Shown here piece after piece: positions 53,024 through 62,149 of a stretch of DNA of 64,000 nt. Source of the DNA: Caulobacter sp. 73W (GTDB taxonomy: Bacteria > Pseudomonadota > Alphaproteobacteria > Caulobacterales > Caulobacteraceae); NCBI RefSeq assembly GCF_041021955.1, contig NZ_CP158375.1, positions 1,302,001-1,366,000 on the forward strand. Reading direction: 5' to 3'. The translations under genes and the position numbers were made by a program. Under the pieces are notes generated by a model, which saw only the letters and a list, made by a program, of their open reading frames with translations, ran no database searches and was not told the origin of the DNA. The first letter of the stretch is position 1. Every line of letters starts with the position of its first letter.

Positions 53024-53671
53024 ATGAAGACCACCACCCTCCTCCTCGCCGGCCTCGCCGCGGGCGCGCTGGCCGCTCCCGCCGTCGCCCAGGACTTCAC
53101 GCCGAAGACGGCTGGCACGTTCGTCGTCACCGCCCGAGCCACCGGCGTCATGACCAAGGCCGACGACGCGATCACCACCGCGGCCGGCGCCGCCAGCGGC
53201 CTGAACGTCGACGTCAAGGACGACGTCATGCCGACCCTCGGCTTCACCTATTTTTTCACCGACAAGATCGCCGTCGAGGCGATCCTCGGCACGACCCAGC
53301 ACGAAATCCGCGCCAAGGGCGGCGCCACCGATGTCGAGGTCCACAAGACCTGGGTCCTGCCGCCGGTCGTGACCGTGCAGTACCACCCGATGCCGGCCGC
53401 CAAGGTCAGCCCCTATGTAGGCGCCGGGATCAACGCGATGATCTTCTACAGCGGCAAGAACAAGAACGGCTTCGACGTCGATCTGGACAACGGGTTCGGC
53501 TGGGCGCTGCAGGCCGGCGCCGACGTGGCCCTGTCGGGCCCCTGGTCGCTGAACCTGGACGCCAAGAAGGTGTTCTTCAACACCGACGCCGACATCAACA
53601 ACGGCGCGCTGGAGAGCGACGTGAAGCTGGACCCGTGGGTGCTGTCGGCCGGTATCAGCCGCCGCTTCTAA
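53024..53671 (+). CDS. ompW: OmpW family outer-membrane protein
   Basis: 215 aa: signal peptide (residues 1-20, AVAQ), then an eight-strand barrel pattern ([53 protein letters not shown] with terminal Phe). OmpW forms a small hydrophobic channel and is induced at low oxygen in several bacteria. AGGGGAT lies 8 nt upstream of the ATG, and an FNR/FixK site lies in the promoter. Confidence 0.92.
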   Translation: MKTTTLLLAGLAAGALAAPAVAQDFTPKTAGTFVVTARATGVMTKADDAITTAAGAASGLNVDVKDDVMPTLGFTYFFTDKIAVEAILGTTQHEIRAKGGATDVEVHKTWVLPPVVTVQYHPMPAAKVSPYVGAGINAMIFYSGKNKNGFDVDLDNGFGWALQAGADVALSGPWSLNLDAKKVFFNTDADINNGALESDVKLDPWVLSAGISRRF

Positions 53672-53693
53672 GCCCCTTCGGGATCAAGTGCAG

Positions 53694-53722
53694 AACCCGG
53701 CCGCCGACGCGGCCGGGTTTTA
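53694..53722. terminator. Bidirectional terminator between ompW and cydC
   Basis: AACCCGGCCGC (53694-53704) pairs perfectly over 11 bp with GCGGCCGGGTT (53709-53719) around CGAC, followed by TTTTAT. The likely cydC stop codon overlaps its right edge. Confidence 0.85.
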
Positions 53723-55362
53723 TGCCTGGTGTTCCAGGCTCCGCGCGGCGAACAGGACCCGGCCGTCCCCGCCCAGGCCGGTCACCTTCAAGACTTCGGG
53801 CGCACAGGGCGAGCGGCGCGGGTCGGTGCGAGACGACGATCAGCCCCTGGCCATTGGCCTCAAGACGGCGATCCAGCCGCTCCAGAACAAGTTCTTCGGT
53901 CGCCGCGTCGAGCCCTTCGGTCGGCTCATCGAGCAGCAGCCAGGCCGCCGGCCTCAGCAGGGCCCGCGCCAGGGCCAGGCGGCGACGCTCCCCCCGACAG
54001 CTGTCCCGCCCCCTCGCCGAGCCAGGTATCTAGGCCGGACGGCAGTCGGCGGACGCGCTCGTCCAGACCGGCGTCGTTTAGCGCCGACCACAGGGCCGCG
54101 TCATCCGCCTTCGGGTCGGCCAGCCGAAGGTTCTCGCGCACCGTGCCGGTCAACAGCATCGGATCCTGGGCGGCGTAGGCGAAGGCCGAACGGGCCGCCT
54201 GCGGATCAAGGTCGGCCAGCTCGACGCCGCCCAGCATGACGGCGCCGCGCGGAGGCGCCCGCAGGGCCAGGAGCTGTTCCAGCAGAGTCGTCTTGCCGAC
54301 GCCGGACGGACCGCTGACGCCGAGGCGCGATCCCGGCTTGAGGCTGATCCCGGCGTCGCTCAGATGCAGGAACGGGTCCAGCCACTGGCGGTTGGGGCTG
54401 GATGGGGCATGGCGCAGGACCGGCTCCAGCCGCGCGGCGGCGGCGCGGGCGTCGCTGTCCTGCTCCAGGGATTTCACCAGGGCCTGGACGCCCTCCATCG
54501 TCATGGCCGCCGCCAGCACCGCGAGGGCGGCCAGGGGCGCGGGGGCCTGATGGGCGACGATCAGGACGCTGGCCGCGGCCGCGCCGGTCAGCGCGGCCTG
54601 GACCAGGGCGGAGGCGCCGAGCAAGCGCGCCAGGCCACGACGGGCCTGGGTCAGATGCTCGTCCTCGACGGCGATACGGTCGGCGGCCCAGCTCTCCAGG
54701 CCATAGCAGCGCAACTCCGGCGCCGCGCTCGCTATATGGGCGACCACGTCCTTCAGGCGGCCGACGGCTTCGCGCGATGCGACCGCGGGGCCGGCGCTGG
54801 CGCGTCGGCTGGTCCGCACAGCCGCCATCGCGGCCACGGCGGCGAAGAGGATCAGCACCAGCGCCGCCGCCCAACCGGCCAGCGCCGTCAGGGCCACGCC
54901 CGCGACCAGACTGGCCGCCGCGGCGACATGCGCCGACTGGCGGATGAACATCCCCTCGATGGCGTCCACGTCCTGGATGAAGCGCGCCGACGCCTCCCCG
55001 GCCGAATAGCTAAGCGCTTCCTTGGGGGGGGCCGCCGCCAGACCGGCGAACAGACGCGGACGGATGGCGGCCAGGGCGCCGAGGGCGGCCTGGTGTCCCT
55101 GCAGCCGCTCCAGATACCGGAACGCCGTGCGCAAGATGGCCAGCAGTCGGATCATCGCGCTGGGCAGCAGGAAGTTGAACATGTGCGCGGCGGCCAGGCC
55201 CGCGACGCCCGCCATGGCCGCGCCGGTGATGAACCAGCCCGACAGGCCCAGCAGCACCACAGCCGCGACCGCCGCGACCACGGCGCTGATCCCGGCGAAC
55301 CACAGGCGTCCGGCCTGGCGGCGCTTCTCCTGGGCGATCAGTTGGTTGATGGCCTTGGTCAC
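53720..55362 (-). pseudogene. cydC: CydC: thiol reductant ABC exporter subunit, frameshifted
   Basis: An ABC half-transporter which with CydD exports glutathione/cysteine to the periplasm, needed for cytochrome bd assembly. Six-span membrane domain, Walker A GPSGVGKTT (residues about 350-358), Q-loop region YAAQDPMLLTG, then the signature LSGG (about residue 455). There the frame breaks at a six-base G run (53990-53995 on this strand as C). Downstream frames give [25 protein letters not shown] and VVSHRP. The very end ([15 protein letters not shown] to TAA at 53720-53722) is in yet another frame, so a second indel near 53800 is likely. Start GTG 55362 overlaps the cydD stop. Confidence 0.85.
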
Positions 55363-57006
55363 AGCGTCAGCACCTGTTCGGCGACGCGGATCAGGCGCGC
55401 ATCGTGAGTGGCGATCAGGGTGGTCCGCCCACGCGCCGCCTCGAGGATCAGCGGCGTCAGCGCCTCGGCGCTCGCGTCGTCGAGATTGGCGGTCGGCTCG
55501 TCGAGCAGCAGGATCGGCGACGGCTTGAGGAAGGCGCGGGCCAGGGCCAGCTTGCGCCGCTCCCCCCGACAGACCGCCCCCACGTTCGTCCAGCAGGGTG
55601 TCGAGGCCTTCCGGTCGGCTGTCGATCAGAACGCCAAGACCCGCCCTCCGCGCGGCGGTCTCGACCTGCGCCCGGCTCGCCTGCGGCCAGGCAAGGCCGA
55701 TATTCTTGGCCAGGGAGCCGCTGATGATCAGGGGCGACTGCCCGGCCCATGCGGCGGACGCGGCGAGCGACCCGCCCGCGTCCATCGGCCGGCCATCAAC
55801 CAGGATCTTGCCGCCCGTCAGCGGCGCCAGGCCCAGCAGAAGATGCAGCAGGCTGCTCTTGCCCGCGCCGCTGGGACCAGCGATCGCCACGAGGCCGCCG
55901 GCCGGCGCGTCGAGGAACAGGCCGTCGAGCACGGGCCGTTCTTCGCCGGGGTAGCTCAGCGTAACGTCGTGCAGGCTGATGGCGGGCGCGTGCTGCACGA
56001 TCGGCGAGACGGCGCGGGGCGCGGCGGCCGGCGCCAGACGCGCGACGGCGGGCATGGCCGCCTCGGCCGCCTGACGGTCGTGATAGGCGGCGGCGAGACG
56101 GCGAAGGGGCGAATAGACCTCCGGCGCCAGGGCGAGGACGAAGAAGGCCCGCGCCAGATCCAGCGTCTCCGGCACGGGAAAGGGCATCAGGCCCAGCAAG
56201 TTGAAGCCGCAATAGACGGCGACAATGGCCACCGAGATTGCGGCGAAGAACTCCAGCACCGCCGAGGACAGGAACGCCCTCTGTAGGACGCGGCCGGTGC
56301 GGCGCTCCAGCTCTCGCGCCCGGACGGTCAGGTCGGCGGTCGTGCGCGCCTCGGCCTGGAAGGCGAGGACGGCGGGCAAGGCCCTTACGCGGTCGAGGAA
56401 CAGGCCCGACAGACGCTCCAAGGCGGTGAACTGGCGCCGCAATTCCTCCGCCGCCGCCATGCCCGCCAGGGCCATGCCGATAATGAACGGCAGCAGGGTG
56501 AAGAACATGATCCCGGCAGCCACCGGACTGGCGAAGGCCGCGACAGCGATCAGCACCAGCGGCGTCACCCCAGCGGCGACCCGCGAGGGCGCGAAGCGCG
56601 AGACATAGCCGTCCAACGCCTCGACCCCCTCAACCAGGGTCGTGACCACGGCGTTCTGGCCGCGCCGCGCGGGATCGAACAGTCCGGCCAAGGCCTGGCG
56701 GCGCAGCCGCGCCTTCACCAGACCCGCCGCCTCGACGCCCGCCAGCAGCCCTCCCCGCGCCAGCAGTCCGCGCAGGGCGGCGCTGGCGGCCAGCAGAATC
56801 AGCCAGGGCCAGATCGCCGCCAGCCCGCCTTCGAGACGGGCGACCGACATGGAGACGCCGCCGGCGAACCCGGCTGCCGCCGCGGCGTCGCTGATCAGGA
56901 ACAGCGCGCCGCGACGACCGGACTTTCCGCTGGCCCGCGCCGCCTGCCGGAGCAGGACCTGCGGAGCCGTGCTCCGGTCGACGAAGGCGTTCTGTGCGGC
57001 GTCCAT
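55359..57006 (-). pseudogene. cydD: CydD: thiol reductant ABC exporter subunit, frameshifted
   Basis: Partner of CydC. Membrane domain with six spans, Walker A GPSGAGKSS (about residues 377-385), then DERGGGLSGG (about 479), where the frame is lost at a six-base G run (55562-55567). The next frame continues ERRKLALARAFLKPSPILLLDEPTANLDD and THDARLIRVAEQVLTL to the stop at 55359. Adding two bases (or dropping one) at the run restores a normal ATPase. ATG 57006 has TAGGAG 6 nt upstream. It is divergent from cydA across a perfect FixK/FNR box. Confidence 0.88.
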
Positions 57007-57039
57007 ACAATCTCCTACCGCCCCGAACATGCCTCTGAC

Positions 57040-57053
57040 TTGATCCGGATCAA
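57040..57053. promoter_or_regulatory. Perfect FNR/FixK box between cydD and cydA
   Basis: TTGATCCGGATCAA is an exact TTGAT-N4-ATCAA palindrome. Its centre is 81 nt upstream of cydA ATG, giving a 40-nt leader if bound at -41.5. It is only 40 nt upstream of cydD ATG, so activation of cydD from it would need an almost leaderless transcript. Confidence 0.85.
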
Positions 57054-57127
57054 AGAAGCGCTTTCCCTTGGCGCGTAAGGACCCACGTCACGCGGCCGCC
57101 CTGGCGTCCGCCCCAGCGGAGTCGACC

Positions 57128-58690
57128 ATGGACCTAGCCGTCGTAGATCTCTCACGCCTGCAATTCGCGCTGACAGCGCTCTATCACTTCCTGTTCGTGC
57201 CCCTGACCCTGGGCCTGTCCTTCATGCTGGTGATCATGGAGGCCATCTATGTGATGACCAACCGCCCGATCTGGCGGACGGTCACGCGGTTCTGGGGGAC
57301 GCTGTTCGGCATCAACTTCGTGCTCGGCGTCGCGACCGGGATCACCATGGAGTTCCAGTTCGGGATGAACTGGTCCTACTACTCCCACTATGTCGGCGAC
57401 ATCTTCGGGGCCCCGCTGGCCATCGAGGGCCTGATGGCCTTCTTCCTCGAAGCCACCTTCGTCGGCCTGATGTTCTTCGGCTGGGACAAGCTTTCCAAGG
57501 TCGGGCACCTGTTCGTCACCTTCCTGGTGGCGCTGGGCACCAACCTGTCGGCCCTGTGGATCCTGATCGCCAACGGCTGGATGCAGAACCCGGTCGGCGC
57601 CGCGTTCAACGCCGACACCATGCGCATGGAAGTCACGGACTTCGCCGCGGTTCTGTTCAACCCTGTCGCCCAGGCCAAGTTCGTCCACACGGTCAGCGCC
57701 GGCTACGTGATCGCCTCGGTCTTCGTGCTGGGGGTGTCGGCCTACTACCTGCTGAAGGGCAAGTGGGTCGGCTTCGCCAAGCGGTCGATGACCGTGGCCG
57801 CCGCCTTCGGCCTGGCCTCGTCCCTGTCGGTCGTCGTGCTGGGCGACGAGAGCGGCTACGCCCTCACCGACAACCAGAAAATGAAGCTCGCCGCCCTGGA
57901 GGCCATGTGGGAGACCGAACCGGCCCCCGCCGGCCTGTCGGCCTTCGGCATCCCCAGTCTGGCGGACCGCAAAACTCACGCCGAGATCAAGATTCCCTAC
58001 GTGCTGGGCCTGATCGCCACGCGCAGCATCGACCGCCCGGTCGAGGGCATCTTCGAACTGGTGGCACAGGCCCATGGCCGCATCGAATCCGGCGTGGTCG
58101 CCTATGGCGCGCTGGAGACGCTGAAGGCCAACCCGACCGACGTCGCCGCCCGCGCGGTGTTCGAGGAGCACCGCCGCGATCTGGGCTACGGCCTGCTGCT
58201 GAAGCGCTATGTCGCCGATCCGCGTCAGGCGGACGCCGCCCTGATCGAGAAGGCCGCTTGGGACACCGTGCCCAACGTGCCGCTGATGTTCTGGTCGTTC
58301 CGCATCATGGCCGGCATCGGCCTGCTGATGATCGCCCTGTTCGCCACGGCCTTCGTCCTGTGCACCCTGCGCAAGCATGACACCCGCTGGTTCCTGCGCC
58401 TGGCGGTTCTGGCCCTGCCGTTGCCGTGGATCTCCACGGAGCTGGGCTGGGTCCTGGCCGAGGTCGGACGCCAGCCCTGGGCGGTGGAGGGGGTCCTGCC
58501 GACCTTCCTCGGCGCCTCATCCCTTACGGCAGCCCAGCTTTGGACCACCATCATCGGCTTCACGGTGTTCTACGGAGCCCTCGCCGTCGTGGAGGTCGGG
58601 TTGATCCTGCACACGATCAAGAAGGGGCCGTTCGCCCAGCAAGAAGAGTTCGACCCGCAGCGCGCCCCCGGCGCCGAAGCCGTCGCCTGA
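57128..58690 (+). CDS. cydA: Cytochrome bd ubiquinol oxidase subunit I
   Basis: 520 aa, quinol-oxidising subunit of the high-affinity terminal oxidase. Heme ligands: His20 (ALYHFLFVPLTLG), His in KFVHTVSAGYV and Met in FWSFRIMAG. The Q-loop segment NQKMKLAALEAMWETEPAP carries the quinol-binding Lys and Glu, and GRQPW follows the Glu-rich STELGWVLAEV. The Q-loop is of the short type, compared with E. coli. ATG 57128 has GGAG 7 nt upstream; codons upstream to 57068 are not conserved. Confidence 0.97.
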   Translation: MDLAVVDLSRLQFALTALYHFLFVPLTLGLSFMLVIMEAIYVMTNRPIWRTVTRFWGTLFGINFVLGVATGITMEFQFGMNWSYYSHYVGDIFGAPLAIEGLMAFFLEATFVGLMFFGWDKLSKVGHLFVTFLVALGTNLSALWILIANGWMQNPVGAAFNADTMRMEVTDFAAVLFNPVAQAKFVHTVSAGYVIASVFVLGVSAYYLLKGKWVGFAKRSMTVAAAFGLASSLSVVVLGDESGYALTDNQKMKLAALEAMWETEPAPAGLSAFGIPSLADRKTHAEIKIPYVLGLIATRSIDRPVEGIFELVAQAHGRIESGVVAYGALETLKANPTDVAARAVFEEHRRDLGYGLLLKRYVADPRQADAALIEKAAWDTVPNVPLMFWSFRIMAGIGLLMIALFATAFVLCTLRKHDTRWFLRLAVLALPLPWISTELGWVLAEVGRQPWAVEGVLPTFLGASSLTAAQLWTTIIGFTVFYGALAVVEVGLILHTIKKGPFAQQEEFDPQRAPGAEAVA

Positions 58691-58705
58691 CGAAGGAAAC
58701 GAGTC

Positions 58706-59854
58706 ATGGAACTTCCTCTCGACTACGCAACCCTGCGCATCATCTGGTGGGCCCTGGTCGGCGTGCTGCTGATCGCCTTCGCGCTCACTGACGGGTTCGA
58801 CATGGGCGTCGGCGCCCTGCTGCCCTTCGTCGCCCGCGAGGACCAGGAACGGCGCATGGTGATCAACACCATCGGCGCGACCTGGGAAGGCAACCAGGTG
58901 TGGTTCATCCTGGGCGGCGGCGCGATCTTCGCGGCCTGGCCGTTCGTCTACGCGGTCAGCTTCTCCGGCTTCTACCTGGCCATGTTCCTGGTGCTGTCGG
59001 CGCTGATCCTGCGGCCGGTGGCGTTCAAGTACCGCTCCAAGCGCAAGGACCCGCGTTGGCGCGCGTTCTGGGACTGGTCGCTGTTCGCCGGCGGCTTCGT
59101 TCCGGCCCTAGTGTTCGGCGTCGCCATGGGCAACGTCCTGCAAGGGGCGCCCTTCCGTCTCGATGGCGACATGCGCGCCTTTTACGAGGGCCGCTTCCTG
59201 GGCCTGTTCACGCCCTTCACCCTGGTCTGCGGCCTGCTGTCGGTGGCCATGCTGGTGCTGCACGGCGCCGCGTGGCTGGGCGTGAAGGCCGAGCGGGGGC
59301 CGATCCTGGATCGCGCCCGCGCCTATGGAACGATCGCGGCCCTGGCCAGCGTGGCCCTGTTCGCCATCGGCGGCCTGTTCGTCGCCTTCGGACCGCTTGG
59401 CTTCCGCATCGAAGGCCTGGCCGATCCGGCCGGCCCGTCCAACCCCTTGCGCACCGCCGTGGCGGCCGCGCCGGGCGCCTGGCTGGACAACTATGGCCGC
59501 TACCCGTGGATGCTGATCGCGCCGGTGCTCGGCTTCGCCGGCGCGCTGGCCGCCCTGGCGGGGATGTGGAAGCGGTCGGAGCCCCTGGCCTTCGCCGGTT
59601 CGTCCGCCTCGACCGTAGGCATCATCTCCACCGTCGGCCTGTCGATGTTCCCGTTCATCCTGCCCAGCACGATCGATCCGCGCTCCAGCCTGACGGCGTG
59701 GAACGCGTCGTCCAGCCACGGCACGCTGTTCACCATGCTGCTGGTGACGGCGGTCTTCCTGCCGCTGATCCTGATCTACACCTCGTGGGTCTACAAAGTG
59801 CTCTGGGGCCGCGCGAGCACCGAAGCCCTGACCACCAATCCCGACCTCTACTGA
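58706..59854 (+). CDS. cydB: Cytochrome bd ubiquinol oxidase subunit II
   Basis: 382 aa, membrane partner of CydA. RIIWWALVGVLLIAFALTDGFDMGVGALLPF at the start, TIGATWEGNQVWFILGGGAIFAAWP and the C-terminal TLFTMLLVTAVFLPLILIYTSWVYKVLWG are characteristic. AAGGAAA is upstream of the ATG, 15 nt after the cydA stop. Second gene of cydA-cydB-cydX-hemN. Confidence 0.97.
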   Translation: MELPLDYATLRIIWWALVGVLLIAFALTDGFDMGVGALLPFVAREDQERRMVINTIGATWEGNQVWFILGGGAIFAAWPFVYAVSFSGFYLAMFLVLSALILRPVAFKYRSKRKDPRWRAFWDWSLFAGGFVPALVFGVAMGNVLQGAPFRLDGDMRAFYEGRFLGLFTPFTLVCGLLSVAMLVLHGAAWLGVKAERGPILDRARAYGTIAALASVALFAIGGLFVAFGPLGFRIEGLADPAGPSNPLRTAVAAAPGAWLDNYGRYPWMLIAPVLGFAGALAALAGMWKRSEPLAFAGSSASTVGIISTVGLSMFPFILPSTIDPRSSLTAWNASSSHGTLFTMLLVTAVFLPLILIYTSWVYKVLWGRASTEALTTNPDLY

Positions 59855-59873
59855 GCCTCAAGGAGATACCGTC

Positions 59874-59993
59874 ATGTGGTACTTCGCCTGGATACTGGGC
59901 CTCGGCCTCGCGGTGGCGTTCGGCATCCTGAACGGCATCTGGCACGAGTTCCAACTGTTCGACGGCGGCGACGAAGGCCTGTCCGAGCCATGA
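59874..59993 (+). CDS. cydX: Cytochrome bd-I oxidase small subunit CydX
   Basis: 39 aa, one membrane helix. It begins MWYFAWILGLGLAVAFG, the family's characteristic Tyr-Phe-x-Trp-Ile-Leu-Gly start, with an acidic C-terminus DGGDEGLSEP. CydX stabilises the oxidase heme site. AAGGAG lies 8 nt upstream, and the stop overlaps the hemN ATG by 3 nt, so all four genes are coupled. Confidence 0.93.
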   Translation: MWYFAWILGLGLAVAFGILNGIWHEFQLFDGGDEGLSEP

Positions 59994-61375
59994 ACGCCAT
60001 CGTCCGGCGCCCCTGCGCCATCGCCGCCCCGAGCGAGCTGATCGCCCGTCACGACGGCCGCGCCCCGCGCTACACCAGCTATCCCACCGCGGCGCAGTTC
60101 ACGCCCGAGGTTGGGGCCGACCTGCAGCAGCAGTGGCTGGCCGCCCTGCCGGCGGATGAAGCGGTCTCTGTGTACGCACACATCCCGTTCTGCCAGCGGC
60201 TGTGCTGGTACTGCGGCTGCAACACCCGCGCGGTGTCGCGGCGCGAGGCCATCTCCGGCTATGTCGATCTGCTGGAGACAGAGATCGCCCTGGCCGAGAG
60301 CGTCCTGCCCGGCAAGCTGCGCGCCAAGTCGATCCATCTGGGCGGCGGCACGCCGAACATGCTGTCGCGGGACGATCTGACCCGCCTGTTCGGCGCCCTG
60401 CGCCATGTGTTTGACGTCACCCCCGGCGCCCAGATCGCCGCCGAGCTGGACCCCGCCGTCCTGACCCGCGAATGGGTGCAGGCTGCCGCGTTCCATGGCC
60501 TGAACCGCGCCAGCCTGGGGGTGCAGGATCTATCGCCCCAGGTGCAGGAAGCGGTGAACCGCATCGAGAGCTTCGACGTCATCCAGAACGCGGTCGGCTG
60601 GCTGCGCGAGGCGGGCGTCGGTTCGGTCAATCTGGACCTGATGTACGGCCTGCCGCGCCAGACGACGGACTCGGTGATCGACACCCTCGACCAGGTCCTC
60701 ACCCTGCGGCCGGAGCGGATCGCCCTGTTCGGCTACGCCCACGTGCCGTGGATGAAGAGCCACCAGCGGCTGATCGACGAAGGCGCTTTGCCCGGAGCCG
60801 AGGAGCGGTTCGCGCAGGCCGAGGCCGCGGCCGCCTACCTGTTCGCGGCCGGCTATGTTCGCATCGGCCTGGATCACTACGCCGTGCCCGAGGACGGTCT
60901 CGCGGTGGCCCAGGCGGAAGGGCGGCTGCGCCGCAACTTCCAGGGCTATACCGACGATCCGGCCGCCACGGTGCTGGGCTTCGGCGCCTCGGCGATCAGC
61001 CAGTTGCCGCAGGGCTTCATCCAGAACCTGACCACCGAGCGCGACTGGCGCACGGCGGTCTCCGCCGGCCACATGCCCGCCGCGCGGGGCGTCGCCCTGA
61101 CCGATGACGACCGCTTCCGCGGGGATATCATCGAGCAGCTTATGTGCCGGTTCCGGGTCGATCTGGACGCGGTCTGCGCCGCCCATGGCCGTGGCCGCGG
61201 CGAACTGGACCAGGCCCTGTCTAACCTGACGCCGCTGGAGGCCGACGGACTGGCTGAACTTTCCGGATCGATCCTGACGGTCAGCGAAGCCGGTCGGCCG
61301 TTCGTGCGCTCGGTCTGCGCTCTGTTCGACACCTACCTCGACCGCGGGGCTCAACGACACGCGCGCGTCGTCTGA
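59990..61375 (+). CDS. hemN: Oxygen-independent coproporphyrinogen III dehydrogenase
   Basis: A 461-aa radical-SAM enzyme making protoporphyrinogen IX without oxygen. HIPFCQRLCWYCGC contains the CxxxCxxC cluster motif; LGGGTPNML and the RRNFQGYTDD stretch are HemN-specific and distinguish it from HemW. N-terminal APRYTSYPTAAQF is present. ATG 59990 overlaps the cydX stop. Placement after cydABX fits low-oxygen heme supply for cytochrome bd. Confidence 0.96.
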   Translation: MNAIVRRPCAIAAPSELIARHDGRAPRYTSYPTAAQFTPEVGADLQQQWLAALPADEAVSVYAHIPFCQRLCWYCGCNTRAVSRREAISGYVDLLETEIALAESVLPGKLRAKSIHLGGGTPNMLSRDDLTRLFGALRHVFDVTPGAQIAAELDPAVLTREWVQAAAFHGLNRASLGVQDLSPQVQEAVNRIESFDVIQNAVGWLREAGVGSVNLDLMYGLPRQTTDSVIDTLDQVLTLRPERIALFGYAHVPWMKSHQRLIDEGALPGAEERFAQAEAAAAYLFAAGYVRIGLDHYAVPEDGLAVAQAEGRLRRNFQGYTDDPAATVLGFGASAISQLPQGFIQNLTTERDWRTAVSAGHMPAARGVALTDDDRFRGDIIEQLMCRFRVDLDAVCAAHGRGRGELDQALSNLTPLEADGLAELSGSILTVSEAGRPFVRSVCALFDTYLDRGAQRHARVV

Positions 61376-61385
61376 AGGAACGCCC

Positions 61386-62084
61386 ATGAACGACAAGGAC
61401 CTGCGTCTGAAGATCATCAAGGCGCTGGATGGCGAACGCCTGATCCACAGCGAACGCATCGGCGTGGCGGTGGAGCACGGCGAGGCGACGCTGTTCGGCA
61501 AGGTCGCCACGGAGCGCGAACGCCAGCTGGCCGTCGGCTTGGCCAGCGCGGTGAAGCAGGCGCGGTCGATCCTCGACCTGCTGGAGATCGCCCCGGCCAA
61601 GCCGGCGCCGAGCCCGCTCTATGACCACGACAAGACCTACCAGCCGCCGTTCTCGCCGTTTCAATCCGAAATAGAGGAAGCGATCGGCCGCCCCGAACCC
61701 AAGGGTCTCGACGCCGAGCCGCACCCCTGGTTCGAGGCCTTCGCCGAGAGCCTGATCCTGCCGATGTTCAAGGATGTCCTGAACGCCGCGCGGCGCGCGG
61801 GCCATGACGGACAGTTGCTGCATCGCAGGGAACGCGACGCCCACATCTACCGCCTGGAGCTAAGGCCCGCCGATCATCCGGCGGGACAGCCGGCGCCTTA
61901 TCTGGAACTTGCGCCAGCGGAACTGGGCCACAAGGTCACGGTGACCCGCGGCGGGGCCTATCCGGGCCCGGCGGACCACAACCTCCTGGACGCCGAAATG
62001 ACCTGGGACGACTTCGAACCCCGGGCGGTCGAGAAGGAAGTCGTACGCTGGGTGAAGCGGGTCTTCCGCGACTACGCTCGATAA
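61386..62084 (+). CDS. BON-domain-like protein, unrecognised C-terminus
   Basis: 232 aa. Residues about 5-68 (LKIIKALDGERLIHSERIGVAVEHGEATLFGKV) match the BON alpha/beta fold. The remaining 160 residues contain a helical part (WFEAFAESLILPMFKDVLNAARRAGHDG) and a beta-rich part, without a motif I know. No signal peptide. It begins 11 nt after hemN with GAAGGA upstream, so it probably belongs to the cyd-hemN operon. Function in low-oxygen growth is inferred from position only. Confidence 0.75.
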   Translation: MNDKDLRLKIIKALDGERLIHSERIGVAVEHGEATLFGKVATERERQLAVGLASAVKQARSILDLLEIAPAKPAPSPLYDHDKTYQPPFSPFQSEIEEAIGRPEPKGLDAEPHPWFEAFAESLILPMFKDVLNAARRAGHDGQLLHRRERDAHIYRLELRPADHPAGQPAPYLELAPAELGHKVTVTRGGAYPGPADHNLLDAEMTWDDFEPRAVEKEVVRWVKRVFRDYAR

Positions 62085-62117
62085 AAAAATAGGCGCGGAC
62101 TGGGAGAGTCCGCGCCT
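62084..62117 (-). terminator. Terminator after fixK (bidirectional)
   Basis: AGGCGCGGACT (62091-62101) pairs perfectly over 11 bp with AGTCCGCGCCT (62107-62117). On the minus strand it is followed by ATTTTTTTAT, a strong T-run, so it terminates fixK; it may also stop the operon arriving from the left. Confidence 0.85.
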
Positions 62118-62149
62118 GAGGGAACAGGTCCTGGCGGACCGGGGGTTCT

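Noticed and set aside
53729..54239. Plus-strand frames over the cydC 3' end
   Set aside because: Pro/Arg-rich shadows that arise because cydC is frameshifted; no domain.
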